Positions 44,451 through 56,429 of a stretch of DNA of 64,000 nucleotides are shown here, in pieces. Each line of letters starts with the position of its first letter. Position 1 is the first letter of the stretch. This DNA is from Aurelia coerulea (Eukaryota > Cnidaria > Scyphozoa > Semaeostomeae > Ulmaridae), in assembly GCA_039566865.1 (NCBI GenBank), contig CM076960.1, positions 14,174,501 to 14,238,500 on the forward strand, read 5' to 3'. The position numbers and the translations under genes are program-made. The notes beneath the pieces were generated by a model. The model made no database searches. It worked only from the letters and a program-made list of their open reading frames with translations, and was not told where the DNA came from.

Positions 44451-45130
44451 ATAATGTTATATAGCCCTACTTTTACCAAGAAATATGTATCACTAAAGGC
44501 ATTAAATTTACAATAAAATGATAATGTTCCATGATTGCTTTTTACATATTAATAAGTACTATTGAAAGCATTAAATTTACATTAGAATGAAAATCTCCTG
44601 AAAAGTAATAAATTTGCAATAAAATGACAATGTTATTGATGTTATCAACCCGTTTTTCACCAACAAATAAATATCATTTGAAGTATCAAATCTACAATAA
44701 GACATTAATGTTTTAGATTCGACCAATTTATACGTATTTAAAAAAAATAAATTTGCAATAAAATGACAATGTTATTGATGTTATCAACCCGTTTTTCACC
44801 AACAAATAAGTATCATTTGAAGTATCAAATCTACAATAAGATGATAATATTTCAAACTCGCTTTTAACCAATATATACGTATTCTAAAAGTAATAAATTT
44901 GCAATAAAATTACAATGTTATTGATGTTATCGACCCGTTTTTTACCAACAAATAAGTATCATTTGAAATATCAAGTCTACAATAAGGTGATAATGTTTCA
45001 GACCTGCTTAAAACCAATAAATAAGTATTTTAAAAGTAATACATTTACAATAAAGTGATAATATTATAGATCCGCTCTTTTCCAAGACGAAAATACTATC
45101 AACAGTATTAAATTTGCAAGATTGAGTTTC
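44450..45130. repeat. Diverged right edge of satellite B
   Basis: Units with cttttaccaagaaata and caataaaatgacaatgttat decay to the right. Between 44580 and 45000 a local dimer of about 145 bp (ttgcaataaaatgacaatg ... tttcaccaacaaataagtat) is repeated about three times. Confidence 0.85.
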
Positions 45131-45473
45131 CTTTTTTAATTTGATGAAATAATGACATCTGAAATTTATCGAAGGATTTTAATAATTTGAAATTTCATTT
45201 CACTTCCAATGACAACTATAAATTTTTTGGGAAATTACAAGAAACTCACTCATTCATTTTTTTCTATTCTTTATACACGTAATCCCTTCAGCTACAAAAA
45301 TAAATTACAAAATAAATATATAATTATATACATAGTAGATTGATTTTAGAATATATACATAAATAAATGTGCCTGGATGCTGTTCTTCGAGGGAGTCGTG
45401 TTTTCGTTTTCAGGCTCCATACAATTTTTTTAGATTTTTTTTAATTGATAGATCAAGGGGAGTTCTCTAATTT
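45131..45473. other. Stretch without recognised content
   Basis: AT-rich flank of the satellite; nothing supported. Confidence 0.4.
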
Positions 45474-45634
45474 CAATAGACGATTACGCTAAAGATGGCG
45501 GCGAGGAACTTTTTACCAAGATGCATGGCGTTCGAATAACGAATCTTTAAGGATTCTATAGGAATTCGATTAAAGAACGCAATGCATCTTGGTAAAAAGT
45601 TCCTCTCCGCCATCTTTAGCGTAATCGTCTATTG
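45474..45634. mobile_element. Short fold-back element
   Basis: The arms caatagacgattacgctaaa and tttagcgtaatcgtctattg are exact inverted copies. They continue as gatggcggcgaggaactttt versus aaaagttcctctccgccatc. The spacer is short and A/T-rich. Confidence 0.92.
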
Positions 45635-46309
45635 GAATGTTATTCCACACGCTAAGACCGGTGTAGTGAAAGCCTTTTTTCATCTTTTCTAAGTTCATAA
45701 GGAAACTGTGTTTGCATTGCAAAAATATAATTCTTCCACATAAAAAATTTAAGAATACCATGCCAGCTTTAGTAGTGGTGGAACATGGAAAATTTATGTT
45801 TCAGGCCAAATTTGGGCTATGCTATGAATTATGGTTGGGGTATCCTTGAACGCAAATATTTTGCTTGGGGTCAGTCACAAGTATATGTTCACTCTCTGAA
45901 AAATCGTCACCCAAAAACTATAAAACCGATCTGAAATTGACCACTGCATTGCCCCATCGAGGGTTAAATTAATTTCGATAATTTAGTCATCATTTTCAAT
46001 GTGTCAAACTAATCTTCAGTGAAGAATTTCCCAAAACTAGCATCGGCGAACTTTGCCTAAAACTATAAGTAAGTGGCTCTAAATCATCAATGTCTCAGCA
46101 ATCGAAAGGGTAAAATGATGCTTTTCTTAGGTCAGGCATTGCTTCCTAATGACAAGAGTCATTATGTTTTCCAGTCAATGCTAACATCAAATATTTTTAT
46201 TGCAGTAGTGCACCGATTTTAATTATGGTTCAGGATGAGGAGCAAATCACTCTCTATGAGATCTCAGGCTTTTCGGAAATCCTTTCGTTTTGTTGAGAAA
46301 TACTTTTTC

Positions 46310-46816
46310 CCCGGGGGGACCACTCATGCTCGTACAATCATGCTCGTACAAAAAAGCGCGGGAAAGGGTGCCTTTCTTGAAATTAGGCACGGACCCGCGC
46401 GGGCCCGTGTTTAGGGGTGCCAATTCGACCAAAATTTAAAAAAAGGGTGCACTTTTCTGCATTTGATCAATATAAATTGTTCTACAATGATATTTTAGTC
46501 ATGATTTATAAAAAAGAATTCTTAACGAGTCAAATAACTTATCAGACCAGCATAAGATGGGGAAGGAAGACGAGAGCATTTTCCTCCTCTTCAAATCACA
46601 CTGGCAATATTAGCAAATTTATTAACTGACTTGTCAGCGATTAGGGTACCTGAATTAGAGAAGTTCTATGTTGACACGGGAAAGGGTACGTTCTCATGAA
46701 AATTTTCCGCGATTAGGGTATGTATTTCGCTAAAACAGGTCAGCGTTTAGGGTGCAAACGTTAAGCCTTTGTACGAGCATGATACTATAGGAAAGTATAG
46801 GAGTAGTCCCCCCGGG
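46310..46816. mobile_element. hAT-like MITE with CCCGGGGGGAC termini
   Basis: It starts cccggggggaccactcatgc and ends gagtagtccccccggg. The 8-bp flanks are identical (actttttc at 46302-46309 and 46817-46824). Sub-terminal gctcgtacaa and ttgtacgagc are also inverted. The interior contains several tagggt/agggtgc-type words and no coding frame. Confidence 0.9.
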
Positions 46817-47109
46817 ACTTTTTCTTTTAAAAATCTGGTACGCTGTTGAGGTACTGACGTATTCATCGGTAAGCAGAAAATATTGATCTTACGGCAACCT
46901 CATCACATTGGGACGGAGAAGAAAATGCCCTGGGGATGAGGTTGACATTGTGGTAATCGAACTAATGGAAACGTTTGACTTTAGCTGATTTTTCTATCGG
47001 TTCAACTACTGCATTGTGGATCCACTTTTTTGCTTAGGCCTAATTTGATGTTTGGACAGTGTGAGATTGCAGCGTGCCTGCAAAGGACCCTGGGTGACAA
47101 TGTCTCATT

Positions 47110-47730
47110 AATTTTCACAACTTATCCATTCTTTGAAGGTGGTATGCAATCAATCTATTGACATTCCTAAGGTATTTGGTGCTAGGAAATATCTCAGAAT
47201 AAGCAAATCGGGTCTCGAATCGGCTGTTCTTAATTTTGACCACTGAAACATTCTTTGATGGTATTCGGGTATCCTTTTGGTCTATCGGCATTCCTAAGGT
47301 ATTGTTTCTTGGACTAAAATTTTTCATTTAACCTTTATGTAAAGGCAACATCCGATTGTGACGTATTTTCAGAGGTTCTTTACGTATTTGTTGCTACGAA
47401 ATATACCCAAACAATAAGACTATTCTTAATTTTTGTTACTCATCTATTCTTTGGGGGTGTTTAGAGTTTCTTTACGTAGGTCTATTTGTTGTTAGGAAAT
47501 ATTCCAAAATAAGCAAATCGGCTATTCTTAATTTTGACAAATCAAGCATTCGTTGGGGGTATATTCAGGGTATCCAGTTGATCTGTTTGCATTCCTAAGG
47601 TCTGGATCCTTGGATTCGAAATTGAGCATTTTGTGGGGGCAGCGGGTACTTAGGTCATAGTCACAATGCTTAGGTATTCTGTTGATCATCGGCATTCCCA
47701 AGGTATTAATTATTGGGTTGGAATTTCCAC
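47110..47730. repeat. Degenerate tandem repeat
   Basis: The words ggcattcctaaggtatt / gacattcctaaggtattt, taggaaatat.tc..aataagc, gctgttcttaattttgac and attctttg..ggt recur about every 110-170 bp, four or five times. Units are strongly diverged. No relation to the satellite to the left was seen. Confidence 0.65.
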
Positions 47731-50440
47731 GTAGAACTTTCGTGTCATGCAGGCAATCAACTGAAATGTTTCGGTGACGTCAATATTTTGATGATGCATA
47801 TATCCCATAAAATCTTCTTGCGTAAACAGTTGTCTGAAAAACAACGAAAGGATTCTAATCAAACAATACTGAACGAGATTCAACTGCGGATTACAAATCC
47901 ATGTTTCCAAAGACGCCCTTGTTTTTACGAGCAATATAATGGTCCTGATTAGCTCTAAATTATTCTGCTAATCTTCAGTGTCTTCAAAAGTACACGAAAA
48001 TACCAATCAATACTTCGTTCAACTTACAACACAAACAAGCAAACAAATTTAGTTTCGTTTTGGAAAGTTTCTCTCGCTTCTCACTTATTTGCAGCAAAAC
48101 GAGGCAGCACTTGAAAACGAGACTAGGTCATGAAAGAAGCTCCGCAGATCCGGTAATCTCTGTTGATCTGTTTGAAAAAATTACACCTTTTTGGCTTTTT
48201 GAACAGCTATGCGCCCCTCGCCAATGAACAATCTGTGCTGAATGCAGATGTGTTTGAAGTTTGAAATGCGGGTTAGACACAGGTTTAGACATAGCTGACT
48301 AGACAAGCTCAAAATATATGGGCATAAAATGCTTGATCCCTGCGGAATAATTAATGAGCGAATGTGACTGAGTAATTTGAAGGCAGAGCATCGGATTAAA
48401 ATAAGCTCTGAGCCTGGTAGGGGTGAAAACCTCGAGAGATCTAGGGATTTCAGGGCGATTTGGAAAGCAGTTTACACTTTCACGCCATCTTGAATTTAAC
48501 GAGCAATTCGGCAGACACAAGTTGAAAATCACTGACAAAGGGAATCTTATTAACGCGCAAAACATACCAAAACTACATGAATATTAATAAGGCGCCAGTC
48601 TTCCAACGAAATAGCCTTCTCACTTAAAATTTCGCAAGGGAGCTCGACAGGGTCTCCCGAGACCGAATGCTAATTTTGAAACCACTTTCGGCCATTTCCA
48701 AGCAAATCCCAACGGAGGCATAAAGCAAACCGCGATAAATTAATGAAGCAATTACAAAAATAAAGAGCAGGACCGTTAGCTGGAAGGAATGAGGCGATTC
48801 CTCATGATTAAAAGAAACAATTCATAAGTTTATTGTCTGGCCTACTAAAGTGCTGTACGAATTACAAAATATGTAAAGAAATTGTAAGCAAAGCAAAGAA
48901 ATGTGGATTCTATAAAGAACAATGCCGGCCGTGGGAATTTAGGAAACTATGGTGGAAAACATCGCATTCAAAATGTAAAACTTTTCTTTGCGAAAGATAA
49001 ATTGACTGAAATAAAGCTTCTCATCAAAAGAATTATTCTTTGAACTTTTTAAGAAAGCTTATCTCAGCTTTTGCCAACCGCTCAGCTTTGGTGAAATGCG
49101 AATACTGAGAGCCTACGGAAATGGCAAACGTGATTTAGGCCAAAGGCAGAGGCATTTGAAGGTGTTCTCGCCACAAATTTTATAGAGTAGATAAAATCGG
49201 CTAAGATTTGTTTACACCCATGTGATCAATCTCTTGAAAAAATATCTTTTGCTTTCTCTAACAAATTTTGTGCCGTGGAAAGTTGTGCCATGAATCATTC
49301 TTGAATTTTTAGACTATCAAAAGCCATTAAACTTTAGACGATCAATAATCTATATGGATTATGAACTTTTTTTTAAGTAAAAATGATAACCTTTCAATTT
49401 CCCAATGTAATCTCGTGTTAGATTTGAATGAGCCTCAAGTTGCAACAAAATATGATCTTCTAGAATTCTAAGAAATTTCAATTTCTCAATTTTCATTTTG
49501 CTTGTTTATTTACTACTGAAAAGACATCAGGTTTTTCTTTTCAATGAATCCACAGATGACAACATTCCTAAGCCTAGACATCGGTAGCAATGGACACGAC
49601 CTATTACATCGAAAACATTTTGATAAAGAAGTCGGCATTATTTTCGAATTTTGATAATCAATATCGAATTGTATTAATATAAATAATTTGTTATTGTGCT
49701 ATGCTTTTCAGAAGTTAGATATGCAGAATACACGTTTTTTACACAACACAAGAAACTTAAAAGTTTCTTAAATGTGCGTGAGTATTTTGGTGTTTGCGCT
49801 CAATGTTCTTTTCAATTTTGGTGGAGGAATTATGATAGCTCTACACTTTCGTAAATTGTTCGCTTATAAATGACTTTCTTATACACATAAAGACGCGTTC
49901 AAATTTAAAGCTAGAATTTCGAATCTCTTGTTCTGGTAGTTAAGGGATAGTTTATGCTTGTACTCCTTTAAAATTGTCAAAAATATCTCGTTGCAAGGTA
50001 ATTTCCTTTTAAACTGTGCAACACATTGCTTCCTGATAAACCATTGCTCCACGATATTCATGGGGAAAAATCATTTTCTGCGCGGGCCTAAAATGAAATC
50101 GTTGATTTTCCAGTTGAGGCGATCCAGAATATAGGCCTGTCAAGTAAGGCCCAAGTTGCAACCAACACTTCGTTGGCATATTGTTGAAAGTTTCTGTAAT
50201 TTTTCATCGAGCATTTCAATAAAGTTTTGGGCATGTTTTGCAGTGGTCCATGACTTCTTATATTTAGCTTCCTTTAGTTCCTTTTGCATCTCATTAACAA
50301 CTCTCGTCACCAGGCCCCTTACAATCGCAAGAATGGGCTCATGTGAAAGTGTAAATTTTTTCGTGACAAACCAGAGATTGTCGTATATCGCTTATTATTC
50401 AAATCGTTTATCATCGTAAAGAGTTATTCATCCATCCATA
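47731..50440. other. Long stretch without recognised genes or elements
   Basis: Only short open frames with no protein-like composition. No repeat pairing was noticed. Regulatory DNA of the SOX gene downstream is possible but not shown. Confidence 0.4.
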
Positions 50441-50448
50441 TTGTGAAC

Positions 50449-50631
50449 ATAGGCGTAGGAGACAGGGGGACTGGGGGGGTGCTGCAGCCCTCCCAACCGC
50501 TCCCAACGTCGGAAAATTTTGCAAAAATCAGCTATAATCGGGCAGAAATCCGCGTTAAGTCGGGCAACAGTTTCTTAAACAATGGATTTTTTATCGGGCA
50601 GCCCCCCAAATTTATCTCCCCCTATGCCGAT
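50449..50631. mobile_element. Small MITE with ATAGGCGTAGGAG termini
   Basis: The left cataggcgtaggagacaggg and right atctccccctatgccgatg are imperfect inverted ends. G-tract/C-tract pairs (ggactgggggggtgc and gcagccccccaaa) continue inward. Length about 183 bp. Confidence 0.65.
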
Positions 50632-52113
50632 GATTGTGAAAGAATTGCTTGTTATAGTACGATTTATCCATCAGTATGAACACCTAGCCACACCCTGTGT
50701 CTACCTGTCTTCTGCAGCCTGTTTTCAAACCTTTTCAAAACCTTCAAAAAATTTCATAAACGAGATTTACTATCTGTGGTTTGCAATCATTTCAAGGCCT
50801 GACAAAGCAGTTCAAAGTTGATGATAAAAATCACAATTGTACGATAGAAAATGATAAGTTGATTCCTTTTGAGAAAGCAAGATGCCTTTTGAGTGTGAAC
50901 ATGAGAGCACTTAGAAAATGCACAATACGCTTGTCGCATCAGTCCCAACAGCTTTGAATTCTTCTCAAGTTCGATTTGAAAAAATTGAATGATGACAGCC
51001 TACTTTTGCGTTGATCATGAAACAAATCTTTGAATAGTGTTCACAAAAGTCTCCCCATAATAAGCTAAAAACTTGCGCGATGAATCTTCATTTCTGCAAA
51101 GCAAGTCACTCAGTAGTTGTGCTTTTAGAACTTATTTTTTCAAGCTGGAATTGTGATGAATAATTGCTGAAATTGGTGGATATAAGCTGTAGGCCTTGCC
51201 ACTTTTGCAAGAAATTTCATGAATTTTCAACGACAAAAGTTGGGGGATAATTTGTCGAATTTTATGAGCACAAAATTCGACGAAGTTTTCTGTTTGTTGT
51301 TTATGTCAAATCTCTACCATGCCTGAAACTTTGAGGATTTCATGTGAATTGAAGTGAAGAAGAATTTTGCAGAACTTGCACAGCTTTCAACGAAGTTTTG
51401 CCGCGAAAACGCGATGCCTTCATACTTTGGTGCGGGAATTTCATACGTGAATGCACTATGGATCATGGAAGAAGGAAATACGAGAATTAACGATCTATGA
51501 ACTCACAAACAAGTGTTTATGCGCATGAAATAAAGATACAATGCAGATGGCGTTAAAAGATAAAAGTCCAGGCAAGTATGGGCGAGTTTTTTTTATGGAT
51601 TCGTTCATGTCTGTCTGAACGGTCGTGGAAATGCTCCGTGTTTGTAGTGTGTTGACGACAACCTCAATAAAATTCTCTTAAACATGTTTTGTGTAGACCG
51701 GCGATGCTCGATCGATTTCTTTTCAGAGAGATCTTCTCCTCCTCCAGTAGAGGAAACCTCCTCTTGCAAGAGTCTGCACGCAGCCCACGACGATATTGCT
51801 ACATACCAAAACCAAACACATGTAAACATTAGAATGCGTAGCAACTTGCGGGAACGAGGGAGGAGGCTGTGAAAGGGGGTTCTTTATTCGTTATTCTCTT
51901 GCCACCTGAAAAACAATAGTGCTCCCTTTTAAATTCGACCTGATTTTCCAGCTTCTTCCTTCCCCAAAAATTGATGTGTTCCCTGCCCCCTGGTCTTTAT
52001 TGAATTTTATCGCGTCCTCCCAGTCGATTGATGTGAGTTCTTTCCATATGTCCGGCAGCAAATTTTATTGAACTGTATATCCATTGTATGTAATTTTTTA
52101 TATGTATCTTAAT
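50632..52113. other. Stretch without recognised content
   Basis: No gene, repeat or element could be supported. Confidence 0.4.
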
Positions 52114-52409
52114 CCCGGGGGGGGGGGGTACATAACATATTTAGGGTACGGGTATGTGCCGCCCATACGGGTGGGTTTTTGGGCCTAAAATTCTCTAAAC
52201 AAGGGTCCTTTTTCAGCAAATTTTCCATAAACATGGGTGGGGTTTCGCTGAAATTCGCAAAAAACGGTTAAAATGGGCAGTTTTCCGCCAAAATTCATCA
52301 TAGAAGTGGGTATCAAAAGCAAGTTTCGGTAATTAGAAGAGGGTAGCTTTCTGAAAACCGGGCGGCAGACCCCCGTCCATCCTCAAGTCATGTACCCCCC
52401 CCCCCCGGG
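52114..52409. mobile_element. hAT-like MITE with long G/C-homopolymer termini
   Basis: It begins cccggggggggggggtacat and ends atgtaccccccccccccggg-like. The flanks atcttaat (52106-52113 and 52410-52417) are an exact 8-bp target duplication. The interior is rich in gggt words (gggtacgggtatg, catgggtggggtt). Confidence 0.9.
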
Positions 52410-52854
52410 ATCTTAATTAGCGGTTCTTTTATCTAACACAATGTACTAATTTTATTGCTGTGAATGAAAAGTTTCAGTTTTCAATTTCAGTTTCAGTCCC
52501 GTTTAGGCCTCCCCTGCAAATTGTGCGGGACCAAATCCTTATTTGTTCTTCCTATATAAGATTGATGTTTGGAAGAATAGAAATGTCAAGTTAACGGTTT
52601 CAAATTTTGAGAAAGGAAGACAGCGTGCAATTTGAAAATCATCACTTAGGGGCAGAATTTTTTCAGCTCTATCATGGCTGGCTGCAATTTCAGGCCGTCT
52701 CAAATTAGATGTCACGCGAAAAAATGTCCGCGAATGACAACAGTTCAAGTGTTTTGCATAAGTAATTTTTGCGAAATTGTATATCTCACGTGACATCCAA
52801 TTGCCAGTGTCAGACGAAATACTCATCAAATTTGAGGGCCCAAAGAATCACGCC

Positions 52855-53410
52855 CAAAAAATCTCGTACACCTTCGGCAAAAATCCTTTTGTTTTCAAGA
52901 AAAACCCATCAAAATCCGTAAAAATCGTTTTGTTCTGAAAAAATCTCGTACGCCTTTTTGAACGAATGAAATGCCCTTCGAACAAATTGTTCCCAAACTC
53001 TGTGCAATTTTTAGATTCTAAATCACACGAAAACTCTTGAGTCATTTCAGTCAGTCAAAACATTCAAAATTAAGTTTTACTGCATTTTCACTTGACACTA
53101 TTCACAGCAAAATTCCCATGAACAGAAGCTGGAATATGAACAGTCAACGCGTTTGAAAGTAGTCTTTCAAAGTACTCGAGCAGAATTTATAATTCAGCTT
53201 AAGAACATTGAGGTCGGACTTGAGGCAAAATGATGGCTCAAGGCCCAGATAAGACTCGGTATTTGCCCCGAGGTGCACATGATTCCATAAAAAATCTCGT
53301 ACGACTTTGACAAAAATCAAAATCATTTTATATGCAAGAGAAATTCCTAAAAAATCAAAGAAACACTTTTGTTTAAAAAAATGTGTACACTTTTGGAAAC
53401 AAGTGATACA
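52855..53410. mobile_element. Two family E MITE copies (degenerate)
   Basis: 52855-52965 has aaatctcgtacaccttcggc, aaaaatccttttgtttt and tctcgtacgcctttttga. 53285-53410 has aaatctcgtacgactttgac, acttttgtttaaaa and caagtgatacaccccc. Both follow the plan of the 22404-22545 element. Confidence 0.7.
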
Positions 53411-53615
53411 CCCCCATCAAACGATTGGGCAGCCTCAAGTCATTAAATAAGAACAAAATATACAGAATTGGCACAGTTTATGATAACCTTGAAATGTTTG
53501 GCGTTTCTATTTGCATACTCTAGCATAAATTCCCCGAAAAATTTGGGTCCGAAACAAATATGTTTTCAAAAGTGTGAGATCCACTCTTTATTTGCTTCCA
53601 CCTCTGTTATCGACG

Positions 53616-53747
53616 GGCGTATCACTCTCCAAAAATGCCATACACCTTTGGCAAAATCATTTTGTTTTGAAGAAATATCGTTAAGAAAAAGCCCTGAAAA
53701 TGGTATTGTTAAAAATCTCACACGCTTTTTTGGAAGCGTGATGCAAC
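53616..53747. mobile_element. Family E MITE, interrupted near its right end
   Basis: The left end gacgggcgtatcactctcc, the core cacctttggcaaaatcattt and the right arm ctcacacgcttttttggaag are recognisable. The element at 53748-54166 is inserted at the gcgtgatgcaac end. Confidence 0.75.
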
Positions 53748-54166
53748 CCCAGGGGGGGTTCTCATTGACTTTCAATACGGGGGGGTCCATGCCAATATTT
53801 GGGGTCCGAAATTTGATGTTCAATCAGTATTTGGGGTCTGTGAATTACAACATGGACCAAAATTGAATATTTGGGGTCCACAAATCTGAAGAAAGGAAGA
53901 ATCGTGCAATTTGGCCCAGAAGTTGTGAATCATGAAATGACTGTTTTGGTTTTATACAAAAACTGAGAAAAATCAAGAAGATCAAATTGAAAAGATTCAA
54001 AAACATTTTATGGGCACCAAAAATAGATAACAATGTTTGGGGTCTCCAAAACGTTAGACCCAATATTTGGGGTCCGCAAAACATAAGGCTTAATATTTAG
54101 GGGTCAGCAAAGAAATAGTGGCATGGACCCCCCCCGTATTGAAATTTAGGGAGTACCCCCCCTGGG
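53748..54166. mobile_element. hAT-like MITE with CCCAGGGGGGG termini, nested in family E
   Basis: It starts cccagggggggttctc and ends gtaccccccctggg. The flanks gatgcaac (53740-53747 and 54167-54174) are an exact 8-bp target duplication. Inner arms pair (ttcaatacgggggggtccat with atggacccccccgtattgaa). The word atatttggggtc is repeated about seven times inside. A fragment with a similar left end is at about 62293-62340. Confidence 0.93.
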
Positions 54167-54299
54167 GATGCAACCTTCGCCTTTTATAATTTATGACTGC
54201 TTCCTAACCCCCATCTACCCCATTATGCAGAGTGTTGTCAGCAGACAAGATCCAGATGGCAGACAAGGCAGGTAAAAAGTGAAGTTTATCGGATCTTTT

Positions 54300-55600
54300 A
54301 AATTATATATGAACGTCTTTGTTAATTATGAACACAAACTAGCTGTGCGTTTAGCGCTGTTATTAATTTGCGGAGCACTTGTATGTGATGAAAGATGGAT
54401 ATTACATGTATAATATATTTATACATAGCACAAACCATACATATAAATATATATATACATATCGGTGCGTATAAGCTTAAATAACGAGGAGAAATTAAAT
54501 AAGGACGGGAATGAAAGTGTTGATTTTCACAAATGGCTGACGGTTAAAACTTTAAGGGTGCAAGAAAACAACTTTTATACAAGAAGTAACCTGGGTTTAG
54601 GCCCATAGCTGTAACATTCCTGACCAAACAGAGGTCTGCAAACTTGTTACCAATCAAGTTACTAACCCTGTGAATTATTGAGCTAAGGTCATAGCTGTAA
54701 ATTTTTAAAGGGGTGCTTAAAAGATTTGCAAACGGTGGCTCAGGACTCGTTCTAAGGCCTACATCTCTAAGGCGGCTAATGGGACAGGCGTGTTTAAATT
54801 AGGCTTGGGCCAAGTAAGGCTTAGGCCCGTTCGTAACTCTTTGAAAGGGGCAAGAGTGCTGTGAAATTTGTGCAGCATGATAGATTCCTAAATGGGCAGC
54901 AAGAACACAATTTTTGTACCTACTAAATAATGACAAACTGCAGGCAAAAGCAGATTGTTACATCTAATCAGAAGGGACAGGGAGGCATCGATATGTTAAG
55001 CCACAAGTATATAGTAAGCTAGATGCAGAAAATTGATGTAAAATAAATTTAACAAACAAACGAACAAAACCAGGGAACCTAACATTGTAAGGCAAAGCAG
55101 GGGGCTCAAATAGTGTGGCAAAGGACTCCCCCTACCTTATGAACCATTAGATTTAGGCCCATAGCATTAATGCTTCTACTTGGTCAAGGGTTGCAGAGTC
55201 CCTTACTAGAAGAGATCCTAACCATAGAAAGTACTAGCCTTAAGATGAAATAAAACACTTTCATCCCCTTCATTCTAATTATCTATAATGCAAATTAAAA
55301 CACGATAACTTGAGTTAATGCTTAACTGCCAAAAAACGTACTTAATGCTAAAAATTCAACGACTATTCCCTGTCTGTAAAAACATATACATCCGAGCGAC
55401 TAGCAAAGTCAGTTTTTGCTAATATCAATTGAGTACATCTTATTTCTTATTGTTAAAAAATCGTGCTGCTTGTCCAAGCATCAGTGAATTATCCTCTCTC
55501 CTTGCCTCTCTGTTCGTCATGATCTCACTGTTAAGTTTATAGAATCCAACGATCGAGCCACCATCAAAATTCTCGGTCTGTCATGTCTTCTCAAAATCTC
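54300..55600. other. 3' flank of the SOX gene (minus strand)
   Basis: An AT dinucleotide-rich patch near 54430-54470 and dispersed taggcccatagc/ttaggcccgt words at 54595-55170. The SOX 3' UTR should lie in the right part, but no poly(A) signal could be chosen with confidence. Confidence 0.35.
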
Positions 55601-55601
55601 C

Positions 55602-56408
55602 TTACAAATGTCGTTGCGCATACATCTGCGAATAACTGCTGACCGTTGGTGAATCTTGTGCAGGCACATGCATGCTTTGCGTCGTTGTGAAAGGAGCCTG
55701 GGTAACAGCTACATCCATAGGGTTAGCATAACGCGTCTGCAAGGACATCATCTCCGAGGCAGTAGAAGCCGCACCTCTTGATTGCATGGCCATTGACGTG
55801 TAGAAATCATGTGTGTTGGATGAGCTGGAATGTCGAGGTTGTCCAGGCGGGGAGATCATGGTCTGTCTTGGTAAGGCTGTCAAAGTCCCACATGTATCAT
55901 ACAGTGGATACGCAGCGGGTGTCATATTATACAAGGGGTACATCGGATCTTGAGGAAACGGTGATGGGTATGGGAATTTGATCGTTGTTGCCATGTTTGG
56001 GTCTGCACCAGGGTATGGGAAGCCCATTTTATCCTTCTTCATGATCTGTTTCGCTTTTCTCCGCCTTGGCTTATATTTGTAATTAGGATGTTGGTTACTG
56101 TGCTCAGCTTGTAGTCGCTTTGCTTCGTCAATATAGGGGTTTTTCTCTGAATCGGGAAGTCTTTTCCATTCCGCACCAAGAATTTTTGAAATTTCCGAGT
56201 TATGCATTCGAGGGTTGTGTTGCGCCATCTTTCTTCTTCGTTCACGTGACCACACCATAAACGCGTTCATTGGTCGTTTGACATGCTCTTGTTTGTTTTT
56301 GTTAGGATCCGCGTTTGGATTGGTGGTAATGGTCGTCTGGTTGTTGCTCATGGTTGGCGGAGACGCGGTGGTCTGATTTTCAATCTTAATTTGCGTTATC
56401 TGACTCAT
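55602..56408 (-). CDS. SOX-family HMG-box transcription factor (group B-like)
   Basis: The frame reads from the ATG at 56408 for 268 residues. The HMG box covers about residues 43-121: [18 protein letters not shown], then [30 protein letters not shown] and [21 protein letters not shown] is the SOX signature, and MHNSEISK plus LGAEWK are typical of group B. The box also has unusual residues ([16 protein letters not shown]), so it is a diverged SOX, not a clear SOX2 or SOX14/21 orthologue. After the box, [10 protein letters not shown] recalls the KKD...FP stretch of SoxB2 proteins. The rest is Ser/Thr/Pro/Met/Tyr-rich, as in SOX activation regions. SOX factors bind AACAAAG-like sites in the nucleus and direct early ectodermal or neural fates. 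The frame stays open 14 codons further up to 56450, but a splice acceptor lies at 56430, so the ATG at 56408 is preferred. Confidence 0.93.
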   Translation of the reverse strand: MSQITQIKIENQTTASPPTMSNNQTTITTNPNADPNKNKQEHVKRPMNAFMVWSRERRRKMAQHNPRMHNSEISKILGAEWKRLPDSEKNPYIDEAKRLQAEHSNQHPNYKYKPRRRKAKQIMKKDKMGFPYPGADPNMATTIKFPYPSPFPQDPMYPLYNMTPAAYPLYDTCGTLTALPRQTMISPPGQPRHSSSSNTHDFYTSMAMQSRGAASTASEMMSLQTRYANPMDVAVTQAPFTTTQSMHVPAQDSPTVSSYSQMYAQRHL

Positions 56409-56429
56409 CGTCGCAAGATTTTCCAATAC
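56409..56429 (-). other. 5' UTR portion of the SOX coding exon
   Basis: On the minus strand, ttattttgcag ends at 56430 and is followed by gtattggaaaatcttgcgac and the ATG. A good acceptor 21 nt before the ATG suggests an upstream exon, not identified here. The 21 nt are open in frame (VLENLAT), so a longer N-terminus from an upstream exon cannot be excluded. Confidence 0.6.

Noticed and set aside
47713..47952. 79-codon + strand frame
   Set aside because: It overlaps an equally long minus-strand frame, has no motif, and partly lies in the degenerate repeat.
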